From: Microbacterium psychrotolerans
GTDB taxonomy: Bacteria > Actinomycetota > Actinomycetes > Actinomycetales > Microbacteriaceae
Assembly (NCBI RefSeq): GCF_031085295.1
Contig: NZ_JAVFWO010000004.1
Location: 186,001-250,000, forward strand
Direction of reading: 5' to 3'
DNA length: 64,000 bases
The position numbers were made by a program, and so were the translations under genes. Positions 57,133-64,000 of the stretch are shown one piece after another (positions within the stretch are counted from its first letter, which is position 1; the number at the start of each line of letters is the position of its first letter). The notes under the pieces were generated by a model. That model had not been told where the DNA came from. It saw nothing but the letters and a program-made list of their open reading frames with translations, and ran no database searches.

Positions 57133-60000
57133 TCAGGCGTGAGCGCGGCGCCGTCGCAGCACGACCGCGAGAGCGCCGGCGGCGATGAGAGCGGCGGCGA
57201 GCCCGGCGGTGGCCGCCAGTCCTGCGCCGTCGGCACCTGTGGCGGCCAGCGGTCCGGTCACGGTCACTTCGGTCCAGCCGACCACGTTGCCGTCGGCATC
57301 CAGCACGACCAGCCGATGCTCGCCCGGAGAGACCCCGGCGGGGAGGGTCACCGTCACCGTGCCCGCCGCGCTCACCACGTGGGCGCCGAGCGAGATCGGA
57401 GTGGAGTGCAGCCAGACCCACACCGTGTCGCCGGTGTACTGCGTGCCGACGAAGAGCGTCACCGTCTGCCCCGCCGCGGCCGACGCCGGCGCATCGACCG
57501 ACCCGCGCGTGGCGTCGGTGAGCTGGCCGTCGGCAGCCGGCCCCGGGGTCGCCGGAGTGCTCGGCGTCGGGGTCGGCGTCGGCTCTCCCGGTCCGCCCGG
57601 CTCGCCCGGGCCGCCCGTCTGCGGGCACGGGAGCGTGCCGGCGCGCAGCGAGTGCCCGTCGGTGTCACCGTCGTCGGCCCACACGACCCGCTGGAAGCCG
57701 TCCGCGCACGTGGACACCGGGGCGACGGCCATTCCCTCGTTGTTGAGATTGGGCATCCCGGCGGGGCGGGCGAAGGAGTGCGCCACCTCGAAGTCTCCGT
57801 CGACGACCTCGAGGAGGTTGTAGACGCCGCCGCAGCTGTCGTCGCACAGCGCCCACAGAACACCGCGATCCGCGTCGTAGGCGACGTCCATCGACCACGG
57901 GAGGCCGGAGCTCTCGACCTTCACCTCGACGGGGGCTGCGCCGGCGGCGAGGGAGAAGAAGTGCAGCGCCCCGGTGGCCTCCACCGCGGTCACGAACAGC
58001 CCGGGAGTGGCGAAGTCCGAGGCCGTGTACGCGACGCCGCCGACCTCGAAGCCGGACGCGACCAGGAACGCATCGGGCACATAGGTGATGCCTTCGAGTC
58101 CCAGGTTGGTGCCGGTCGTGACGAACTCGTTCACATCCCACTCATGCGTGGCGACGAGCTCGGTGGTCGCCGTGGTCACGGCGCTCACGTCGAAACGGGC
58201 GACCTTGTTCGACGATGTGTCCTTCGCGCGCCCGTTGTCGCGCTCCGAGGTGATGTAGACCGCGCCATCGGGGGCGACTGTGACGCCCTCGGAGTCCAGC
58301 TCGCCGCCGCCGTCGGCGAAGCGGAGCGGGATGCCGCCGGCCCACTCGGGGAACGACTGGTAGACGCCGTCCACCGCGTGCATCTTGAACAGGCGACCCT
58401 TGTTCATCACGACCCACAGGATGCTCGGATCGGCGGGGTCGAACGCCGCTCCCGACACGTCGCCCTCGTCGTTGGCGTCGAGATCGGTGAAGGCATCGGC
58501 CGCGTCGGCGACCGACACCGTCGCGGCGCCCGGCCAGGTCTCGGTGCTCAGGCCCGGGCAGGCGTTGGCGGTGCCCCACGTCGCGGTCGGCGTCTCGACG
58601 TACGAGACGGTTCCGAACAGGTCGCAGCGGCTGTACGACGCGATGCCGTCCTCGTACCAGGTGTACGCGACCACACTGGCGCCGTCGTCCGCGCGGCGGA
58701 GGGTGAGCGAGTCGGCACTGTCGAGCCCGGCGATCTCGTCCGCGACGTAGAACGCCCCGGCCGTCAGCGCAGTGCCGGCGGGGACGGTGTGCACCACGGC
58801 GTCCTGCGAGTCCTGCAGCTCCCAGCCCGAGATGTCCACCGGCCCCGACCCGGTGTTGAGCAGCTCGGCCTTTCCATCGACGTTGGAGACCTCGTTCAGG
58901 ACGACCGGCGTGTCCAGCCGGCGGGACTTCGTCGCGCACGACGCGGTGTTGTCCTGACCGAAGCTGTTCTGCGTCACGCGCCAGAACTCGTCCGACGAGT
59001 CGGGGCAGGCCGCGAAGGCACGCGCATCGGAGTCGTACGAGTCCGACACACCGGCATCCCCGTCGCCGTACGCCTGCTCGTCGACGAGCTGGCGAGTCGC
59101 CGCGTCAGCGCCCGGGCCGTAGATCTTCACGGCATCGCCCTCTCCCGACAGGCCCTTCTTCGAGGAGAACGCGACGTACCCGCCGGCGGGGACGATCCAT
59201 GAGCCGGACGGTTCGAGCGAGTCGCCGTCCCAGGTCCTGAGATCCGCCAGGGTCAGCGGCGCAGCGCCTGTGGCCGCACCGCTGTCGGTCTGGTACCAGC
59301 CTTCGATGCTGACGCCGTGCGAACCGGTGTTGACCAGCTCGACCGCGTCGCCGAAGCCCGGGTTGCCCGGATCGTCGTCGTTGAGAGAGGCGATCTCATT
59401 GATCTCGATGTCGTCCCAGTTCGGGTCGAGCGGCGGCGCCGGCGGCGGCGTCACGGTGCAGACGTTGGCGGCGCCCGGGGTGGGCGTGGTCGGCTGGAAG
59501 GCGCCCGCACCGTCGGCGCAGCGGCCCCACGAGGTGGCGTGGGTGCCGGCCGGCCACGTGGTGGTGTCGACGAGGGTCGTCGCGTCGGGGAGGTAAAGGT
59601 TCGCCTCGTCGCCCTTGCCGAGCCCGGCCGCGGTGTAGTCGAGTTTCACGAAGCCGCCCGGCTGGAGGGTGGTCCCGGCCGCGATCGCCTGAAGATGCGA
59701 GGCGTCGGTGAGGCGGGCGTTGTCGGCGAGCAGCCAGCCCGAGAGGTCGACCGCGCCGGTGCCGATGTTGGTGAGCTCGATCCAGTCGGCGGGATCCGAG
59801 TTGACCTCGTTGATCAGGATCGCCGCGCCGGCGGTCATCGACTCGGACCCCACGGCGGCGGTCTCTGTCGCGTTCGCGATGGGAGGCGAGGCGGCGAAAG
59901 CAGCCGGTGCCACGAGGACCGGAACGGCCGCGAGCGATGCCACGGCCGCGACGGCGACGAGGGCGCGCACACGCGCGCGGGAAGACGGACGAGATCGCAT
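57133..60000 (-). CDS. Secreted, sortase-anchored lamin-tail and esterase-like-phytase protein
   Basis: 955 residues. Signal peptide 1-36 (cleavage after AFA). Three lamin-tail-type beta domains follow at about 58-180, 195-355 and 365-480 (ILINEVNSDPADWIELTN, IEINEIASLN, VVLNEVSN, each with a SGW motif). A beta-propeller region (about 490-790) resembles esterase-like phytases (GGELDSEGVTVAPDGAVYITSE, NLGLEGITYVPD, LNNEGMAVAP). Then a Pro/Thr linker, an immunoglobulin-like domain and a sorting signal: LAATG at 918-922, a hydrophobic helix and RRRR. LAxTG is the class E sortase motif of high-GC actinobacteria. It may be a cell-wall phosphoesterase; the substrate is unknown. Confidence 0.85.
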   Translation of the reverse strand: MRSRPSSRARVRALVAVAAVASLAAVPVLVAPAAFAASPPIANATETAAVGSESMTAGAAILINEVNSDPADWIELTNIGTGAVDLSGWLLADNARLTDASHLQAIAAGTTLQPGGFVKLDYTAAGLGKGDEANLYLPDATTLVDTTTWPAGTHATSWGRCADGAGAFQPTTPTPGAANVCTVTPPPAPPLDPNWDDIEINEIASLNDDDPGNPGFGDAVELVNTGSHGVSIEGWYQTDSGAATGAAPLTLADLRTWDGDSLEPSGSWIVPAGGYVAFSSKKGLSGEGDAVKIYGPGADAATRQLVDEQAYGDGDAGVSDSYDSDARAFAACPDSSDEFWRVTQNSFGQDNTASCATKSRRLDTPVVLNEVSNVDGKAELLNTGSGPVDISGWELQDSQDAVVHTVPAGTALTAGAFYVADEIAGLDSADSLTLRRADDGASVVAYTWYEDGIASYSRCDLFGTVSYVETPTATWGTANACPGLSTETWPGAATVSVADAADAFTDLDANDEGDVSGAAFDPADPSILWVVMNKGRLFKMHAVDGVYQSFPEWAGGIPLRFADGGGELDSEGVTVAPDGAVYITSERDNGRAKDTSSNKVARFDVSAVTTATTELVATHEWDVNEFVTTGTNLGLEGITYVPDAFLVASGFEVGGVAYTASDFATPGLFVTAVEATGALHFFSLAAGAAPVEVKVESSGLPWSMDVAYDADRGVLWALCDDSCGGVYNLLEVVDGDFEVAHSFARPAGMPNLNNEGMAVAPVSTCADGFQRVVWADDGDTDGHSLRAGTLPCPQTGGPGEPGGPGEPTPTPTPSTPATPGPAADGQLTDATRGSVDAPASAAAGQTVTLFVGTQYTGDTVWVWLHSTPISLGAHVVSAAGTVTVTLPAGVSPGEHRLVVLDADGNVVGWTEVTVTGPLAATGADGAGLAATAGLAAALIAAGALAVVLRRRRAHA

Positions 60001-60181
60001 CGGCGGTCACCTTCGACGAGGGGGGGTTCGGGTTCGGCCCAGCGTCTCGACGGTGTGCGAAGGGCGGGTGAACGCGCGGTGTCGTCGAACCGAACGCGCA
60101 GCCACCGGATGGTGGGCGCCGCGCGCGGACGGCGGATGCCTCCGGCATCGTGCCGGCACGCCGGCGAGCGCTCGTCAACAC

Positions 60182-60202
60182 CTCACGTCATTTGGTTGTG
60201 AG
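60182..60202. promoter_or_regulatory. Possible TetR operator (weak inverted repeat)
   Basis: CTCAC (60182-60186) and GTGAG (60198-60202) form an inverted repeat with an 11-base centre, 32 bases before the ATG at 60234. The position suits autoregulation of the TetR gene, but the arms are short. Confidence 0.35.
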
Positions 60203-60233
60203 AAATCAAGCGATATTCGGGTTTACTTCTCCT

Positions 60234-60872
60234 ATGAGCGAGAGCGGCACCGGACGACGCGGCTCCTACGCCAAGGGCGTCGCGAAGCGGGAGGAGATCC
60301 TGACGCGCGCGCTCGACGTCATCGCCCGGGAGGGCTATCGCGGCGCATCGGTCAAGGAACTGGCGGATGCCGTCGGCCTCAGCCAGGCCGGACTCCTGCA
60401 CTACTTCGACAGCAAGGAGGAGCTCTTCACCGAGATCCTCCGCAAGCGCGACGAGATCGACTCCATCGATCATGGCCTGGGCGTCGATCTCGAGCGCGGT
60501 CTGCCTCGACCCGAGGATGCCGAGCTGCTCGATGTCCGCGCGGGCTACCTCGGCGTCATCAGCCACAACGCCGACGTCCCGGGCCTGGTGAACCTCTTCG
60601 CCCGGCTCTCCGTCGACGCGGCCGATCCAGCGCACCCCGCACACCAGTTCTTCCTCCACCGCGGCGAGAATCTGCGGGGCTTGTTCGCGTCCGCGATCGC
60701 CGCCCAGCAAGCCGCCGGGAAGCTCGATGACCGCATCGACCCGGATACCCTCGCCCGCATCCTCCAGGCGGTCGCGGACGGCATGCAGGTGCAGTGGATG
60801 CTGGAGCCCGACGTAGACATGGCCGCCATCGTCGGCGCGCTGTTCGACCTGCTCACCCCGGAGAAGCCATGA
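60234..60872 (+). CDS. TetR-family transcriptional regulator
   Basis: 212 residues. The N-terminal helix-turn-helix spans about 18-62: REEILTRALDVIAREGYRGASV, then ELADAVGLSQAGLLHYFDSKEELF. The C-terminal ligand domain is helical. The ATG at 60234 is chosen over one at 60150, because the longer form would add 28 unlike residues and cover the promoter region. It overlaps the carboxylesterase gene by ATGA and probably controls it. Confidence 0.92.
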   Translation: MSESGTGRRGSYAKGVAKREEILTRALDVIAREGYRGASVKELADAVGLSQAGLLHYFDSKEELFTEILRKRDEIDSIDHGLGVDLERGLPRPEDAELLDVRAGYLGVISHNADVPGLVNLFARLSVDAADPAHPAHQFFLHRGENLRGLFASAIAAQQAAGKLDDRIDPDTLARILQAVADGMQVQWMLEPDVDMAAIVGALFDLLTPEKP

Positions 60873-62425
60873 CACCCACACCTCCGCCGGCTGCCGCCGG
60901 CGCGTCGCCCGCAGTCGCCGAGTCCGCCGATTCAGACACGGCGACGACGCGCTACGCGGAAGCCGAGACCGTCGCCGGACGCGTGCGGGGCCTCTGGCGC
61001 GGGGAGCCCGGAGCCGGCGGATCGGCGGCGTTCCTCGGCATCCCGTTCGCGAAGCCGCCCGTCGGGGCGCTGCGATTCGAGGAACCCGTACCTCCGGAGT
61101 CGTGGGAGGGTGTGCGGGACGCGCTCGAGTTCGGGGCGACCGCCCAGCGCGGCGACCCGGGGATCACTCTCATCCCGGAGCCGTCCGTGCCCGGTGACGC
61201 GACGCTCAACGTCAACGTGTTCACGCCCGTTCCGGGGATCGCGGATGCCGCGCTCCCGGTGCTCGTCTGGATCCACGGCGGGGGCTACGTCACCGGGTCG
61301 CCGGCGAGCCCCTGGTACGACGGCCGGGCGTTCAACCGCGACGGCGTCGTCACCGTGACGATCTCCTACCGCCTCGGCTTCGACGGGTTCGGGCACATCG
61401 ACGGCGCACCGTCGAACCGTGGGGTGCGGGACTGGCTCGCTGCACTGCAGTGGGTGCAGGACAACATCGCGAACTTCGGCGGCGATCCGTCGCGCGTCAC
61501 GATCGCGGGGCAGTCCGCCGGCGGCGGAGCGGTGCTCCGGCTGCTCGCGATGCCCGCCGCGCAGCACCTGTTCCACTCCGTGTGGGCGCTGTCGGGCGCC
61601 CTGGCCGATGTCTCATCGGAGCGTGCCCGTACCGCGTCGGCGCGGCTCGCCCGGCTCGCTGGCGTCGCGCCGACCCGCGATGGCTTCGCCTCCGTGCCGG
61701 AGGACACGTTGCACGCGCTCCAGTCGAAGGCGGTCGAGCCCGAGTCGGGCGACCGGCTCGCGGGCGTGCGGGGGCTGCTCGACGACGGGCTGTCCTGGGG
61801 CCCGGAGATCGACGGCGACCTCATCCTCGAGCCGACGGTCGGCGCACTGCGCTCCGGAGTCGGCAGCGACAAGCCGCTCATCCTCGGCACGACGGATGAC
61901 GAGTTCACGATGGTGCTCGATTCGGCGCAACGCAAGCTCCGCATCGTCCCGGCAGGCCTCGCCCTCGCGAAGCTCCACGTACCGCGGGAGCGCCGACGCG
62001 CCTATCTCGCCGACAACGCGGCACAGCGTCGCAAGGGGACGGCGGCGGTCCTCGGCCGTTACGTCACCGACGTGGTCTTCCGCTCGACGGTCGTGAGGGT
62101 CGCCGCCGCGCGGGGAACCGCCCCCACGTGGGTCTACCGCTTCTCGTGGCCGTCGCCCACGCGGCGGTGGGCGCTCCACTGCCTGGACGTGCCGTTCTGG
62201 TTCGACTGCCTCGATGAGCCCCACGTGGCCGCGATCGCCGGTGACGCTCCGCCGCGACGGCTCGCCGCCGCGATCCACGGCGCCGCGGTCGCGCTCGTCC
62301 GCGGCGACGACCCCGGGTGGCGCCCCTGGTCGGCCGCACCCGGGACGACACGGGTGTTCGGTGGCGCGGCATCCGCTCCGGATGTCGTCGCCGACGGCTA
62401 CCGCAGCGTGCGTGCCCTCGTCTGA
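60869..62425 (+). CDS. Type B carboxylesterase (para-nitrobenzyl-esterase-like)
   Basis: 518-residue serine esterase. GGGYVTGS in the oxyanion region, nucleophile Ser216 in GQSAGGGA, and the probable His in WALHCLDVPFWF; the acid may be in GTTDDEF or EIDGD. There is no signal peptide. It is translationally coupled to the TetR gene, a common arrangement for inducible esterases of xenobiotics or natural esters. Confidence 0.92.
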   Translation: MTPTPPPAAAGASPAVAESADSDTATTRYAEAETVAGRVRGLWRGEPGAGGSAAFLGIPFAKPPVGALRFEEPVPPESWEGVRDALEFGATAQRGDPGITLIPEPSVPGDATLNVNVFTPVPGIADAALPVLVWIHGGGYVTGSPASPWYDGRAFNRDGVVTVTISYRLGFDGFGHIDGAPSNRGVRDWLAALQWVQDNIANFGGDPSRVTIAGQSAGGGAVLRLLAMPAAQHLFHSVWALSGALADVSSERARTASARLARLAGVAPTRDGFASVPEDTLHALQSKAVEPESGDRLAGVRGLLDDGLSWGPEIDGDLILEPTVGALRSGVGSDKPLILGTTDDEFTMVLDSAQRKLRIVPAGLALAKLHVPRERRRAYLADNAAQRRKGTAAVLGRYVTDVVFRSTVVRVAAARGTAPTWVYRFSWPSPTRRWALHCLDVPFWFDCLDEPHVAAIAGDAPPRRLAAAIHGAAVALVRGDDPGWRPWSAAPGTTRVFGGAASAPDVVADGYRSVRALV

Positions 62426-62450
62426 CCCGACGACGGCGCCTCAGTGCGCA

Positions 62451-62525
62451 CGAACTCCGCAGAATTGCGCGAATCTCGCGGAGTTCGAGCCGATCGCTGC
62501 GTATCCGGCGTGATTCTGCGGAGTT
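62451..62525. repeat. Interleaved inverted repeats between convergent genes
   Basis: CGAACTCCGC (62451-62460) pairs with GCGGAGTTCG (62478-62487). The overlapping 13-mer AACTCCGCAGAAT (62453-62465) pairs perfectly with ATTCTGCGGAGTT (62513-62525). Two alternative hairpins are therefore possible in the gap between the esterase stop (62425) and the oxidoreductase stop (62532). It may act as a terminator or be a dispersed repeat. Confidence 0.75.
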
Positions 62526-62531
62526 GATGGG

Positions 62532-63518
62532 TCAGGCGAGGGCGCTGACCACCTCGCGCTCGAACAGCTCGACGCCCGAGAGGTCGTAGGCGGCCTCGGG
62601 GAAGTAGTGGATGGCGTACCCGATGCCGTGGCGCTCGCGCTCGGCGAGGCGCTCGACGACCTGCTCCACTGCGCCGAAGGCGGGCGAGGTCACGTAGTCG
62701 TGCTCGATCTGGTCGGCGCGCTCCTGTCCGACGAACGGGAGCAGGCGCGCCTTCACGGCCGCGAGGCGGTCGTGCGCCTCGGCCTCGGTCGCGCCGACGA
62801 TCGTGTTGAAGTTCGAGCTGCGGGTGATCTCCGAGAAGTCGCGACCGAGCGCGTCGCAGTGCTCGCGCAGGATCGCGCTCTTGCGGTCGATGTCATCGAG
62901 CGAGCCGGCGAAGTTCGTGTACGACGCGTACTTCGCCGCGATCTTCAGCGTCACCTTCTCGCCACCGCCGGCGACCCAGAGCGGGATGCCGCCGTCCTGC
63001 AGGGGCAGCGGCTGCACGATGGCACCGTCGACCTGGTAGTGCTTCCCGTCGAGCGTGGCACGGCCGGTGGTCCAGGCCTGCTGCATGATGTCGACGCCTT
63101 CGCGCAGCATCCGCAGTCGCTCCGGCACAGGCGGGAAGCCGTAGCCGTACGCCTCCCACTCGTGCTCGTACCAGCCGCCGCCGATGCCCATCTCGGTGCG
63201 TCCCCCCGACACGATGTCGACGGTGGCGGCGACCTTCGCGAGGTAGGCGGGAATGCGGTAGCCCATGCACGTGCACATCTGGCCGAGACGGATGCGGTCG
63301 GTCGATGCCGCGAACGCCGCCATCAGCGTCCACGCCTCGTGCGTCGCCTCCTCGCTCGGCACGGGGGTGGTGTGGAAGTGGTCGTAGACCCACAGCGACT
63401 CCCACGCGCCCGCGTCGGCCCGCTGCGCCAGTCCGTTCATCACCTCCCAGTGCTCAGAGGGGTCGATGCCGACCAGATCGAATCGCCAGCCTTGGGGGAT
63501 GAAGGTACCGAAGCGCAT
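62532..63518 (-). CDS. Luciferase-like (LLM class) F420- or flavin-dependent oxidoreductase
   Basis: 328 residues of the bacterial-luciferase barrel family. MRFGTFIPQGWRFDLVG at the N-terminus, WVYDHFHTTP, RIRLGQMCTCMGYR, GGGWYEHEWEAYGYGFP and PLWVAGGGEKV are typical of the F420-dependent group in actinobacteria. The ATG at 63518 is chosen by family N-terminus; another ATG two codons upstream (63524) is equally possible and neither has a clear ribosome-binding site. The substrate is unknown. Confidence 0.9.
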   Translation of the reverse strand: MRFGTFIPQGWRFDLVGIDPSEHWEVMNGLAQRADAGAWESLWVYDHFHTTPVPSEEATHEAWTLMAAFAASTDRIRLGQMCTCMGYRIPAYLAKVAATVDIVSGGRTEMGIGGGWYEHEWEAYGYGFPPVPERLRMLREGVDIMQQAWTTGRATLDGKHYQVDGAIVQPLPLQDGGIPLWVAGGGEKVTLKIAAKYASYTNFAGSLDDIDRKSAILREHCDALGRDFSEITRSSNFNTIVGATEAEAHDRLAAVKARLLPFVGQERADQIEHDYVTSPAFGAVEQVVERLAERERHGIGYAIHYFPEAAYDLSGVELFEREVVSALA

Positions 63519-63579
63519 GCGCATCAGCCTATGGGGAGGACGGATGCCTCTGCCCGGCCCCGCGGACCCCTCGTCGCCG

Positions 63580-63672
63580 GAGCCGCGAAAGGGTATATTT
63601 CCGCCCCGCCGCTCGCGCTTGCAGGAACCGCGAAAGGGCGCGCCCGTGCGGAGATCTACCCTTCCGCGGTTC
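63580..63672. repeat. Three related CCGCGAAAGGG elements, two in inverted orientation
   Basis: Copy 1 (63580-63606, plus) begins GAGCCGCGAAAGGGTATATT. Copy 2 (63625-63638, plus) is GAACCGCGAAAGGG. Copy 3 (63647-63672, minus) reads GAACCGCGGAAGGGTAGATC on the minus strand and matches copy 1 over about 26 bases with a few mismatches. The block fills the 63519-63690 gap before the methyltransferase stop. It can form large hairpins and contains no ORF. Confidence 0.75.
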
Positions 63673-63690
63673 TGGGGCGGGTTCGGGGGG

Positions 63691-64000
63691 TCACGGCGCC
63701 GGAAGGACGCGGGCGTGCGGCATCCGTTCCCGCATGACGGCGATCGCCTCGGGGTTGTGATCGACGAGGACGGCGTCGCGGCCGAGCGCCGAGGCCACCG
63801 CACCCGTGGTGCCGCTCCCCGCGAAGAAGTCGAGCACCCGGTCACCCGGGCGCGACGAGGCCTGCACGATCCGACGAAGGATCCCCTCAGGCTTCTGCGT
63901 CGGGTACCCGGTCTTCTCGCGCCCGGTCGTCGGCACGATGGTGTGCCACCACACGTCCGTGGGGAGCTTGCCGCGCTCGGCCTTCTCGGGCGTGACCAGC
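63691..64000 (-). CDS. DNA methyltransferase, C-terminal part (beta-class N4/N6 amino-methyltransferase)
   Basis: The last about 102 codons of a site-specific DNA methylase; the frame runs beyond base 64000. Visible are [32 protein letters not shown] and the S-adenosylmethionine-binding motif [10 protein letters not shown] followed by [10 protein letters not shown]. The TQKP segment and motif I at the C-terminal end are the order of beta-class amino-methyltransferases, whose catalytic DPPY should lie upstream, outside the window. Whether a restriction enzyme accompanies it cannot be seen. Confidence 0.85.
   Translation of the reverse strand, partial: LVTPEKAERGKLPTDVWWHTIVPTTGREKTGYPTQKPEGILRRIVQASSRPGDRVLDFFAGSGTTGAVASALGRDAVLVDHNPEAIAVMRERMPHARVLPAP

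Noticed and set aside
60150..60233. Earlier ATG for the TetR protein
   Set aside because: The added 28 residues lie before the normal TetR N-terminus and cover the likely promoter.

Overview
The window comes from a high-GC actinobacterium, most likely a member of the Microbacteriaceae close to Microbacterium. This is inferred from the composition (about 70% GC), the heavy use of GTG starts and ATGA/GTGA overlaps, the set of LacI regulators with CUT1 sugar transporters, an LAxTG sorting signal and an F420-type luciferase-like oxidoreductase. No rRNA, tRNA, CRISPR array, insertion sequence or phage gene was seen. Almost the whole window is one carbohydrate-utilisation island for galactose- and arabinose-containing plant glycans.

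Layout. 1-3087 (minus): a YtcQ/LplA-type lipoprotein (cut by the window edge) and two permeases, divergent from a LacI regulator (3420-4427). 4587-6374: a stand-alone ABC exporter. 6502-15324 (plus): a Gfo/Idh/MocA oxidoreductase, then an apparent operon of binding protein, two permeases, YesL-like protein, GH42 beta-galactosidase and a second paralogous binding protein, closed by a strong terminator. 15425-23166 (minus): binding protein, two permeases, a polysaccharide-lyase-like protein, a DeoC/LacD-type aldolase, an IolE-like protein and an IolG-like dehydrogenase. 23408-31705 (plus): GH2, GH51, GH35 and GH27 glycosidases. 31912-36383 (plus): Gfo/Idh/MocA, DUF993, AP-endonuclease-2-fold isomerase and alpha/beta hydrolase. 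36549-38852 (minus): GH127-like beta-L-arabinofuranosidase, followed by two LacI genes (38958-41098).

An unrelated two-gene unit sits at 41225-43417: a CHAT (caspase-like) protease with a membrane helix and a lectin-like C-terminal domain, followed by a small Trypco1-type protein. This is the best candidate here for an undescribed conflict or signalling system. Then 43494-49293 is a tightly overlapping oxidative sugar-acid operon (Gfo/Idh, NAD epimerase/dehydrogenase, KdgD, enolase-superfamily dehydratase, ketoglutarate-semialdehyde dehydrogenase). It is followed by a glycerate kinase, a ThuA-like protein, galE, a LacI regulator, and a galT-galK operon with a probable leaderless promoter. The right end carries an alpha/beta hydrolase, a large sortase-anchored lamin-tail/beta-propeller protein, a TetR-carboxylesterase pair, a luciferase-like oxidoreductase and the C-terminal part of a DNA methyltransferase.

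How it fits together. Oligosaccharides are imported by at least three CUT1 systems that lack their own ATPase, so a shared ATPase elsewhere in the genome is implied. None of the glycosidases has a signal peptide, so cleavage should be cytoplasmic. Galactose would enter the Leloir pathway (galK, galT, galE), and sugar acids the KDG-type oxidative route to 2-oxoglutarate. Near-palindromic LacI-type operators (GGAAAnCGnTTTCC-like) precede most transcription units. Two DNA-level signals cut across genes: a roughly sixfold excess of the word GGATGCC/GGCATCC, and several perfect inverted repeats.
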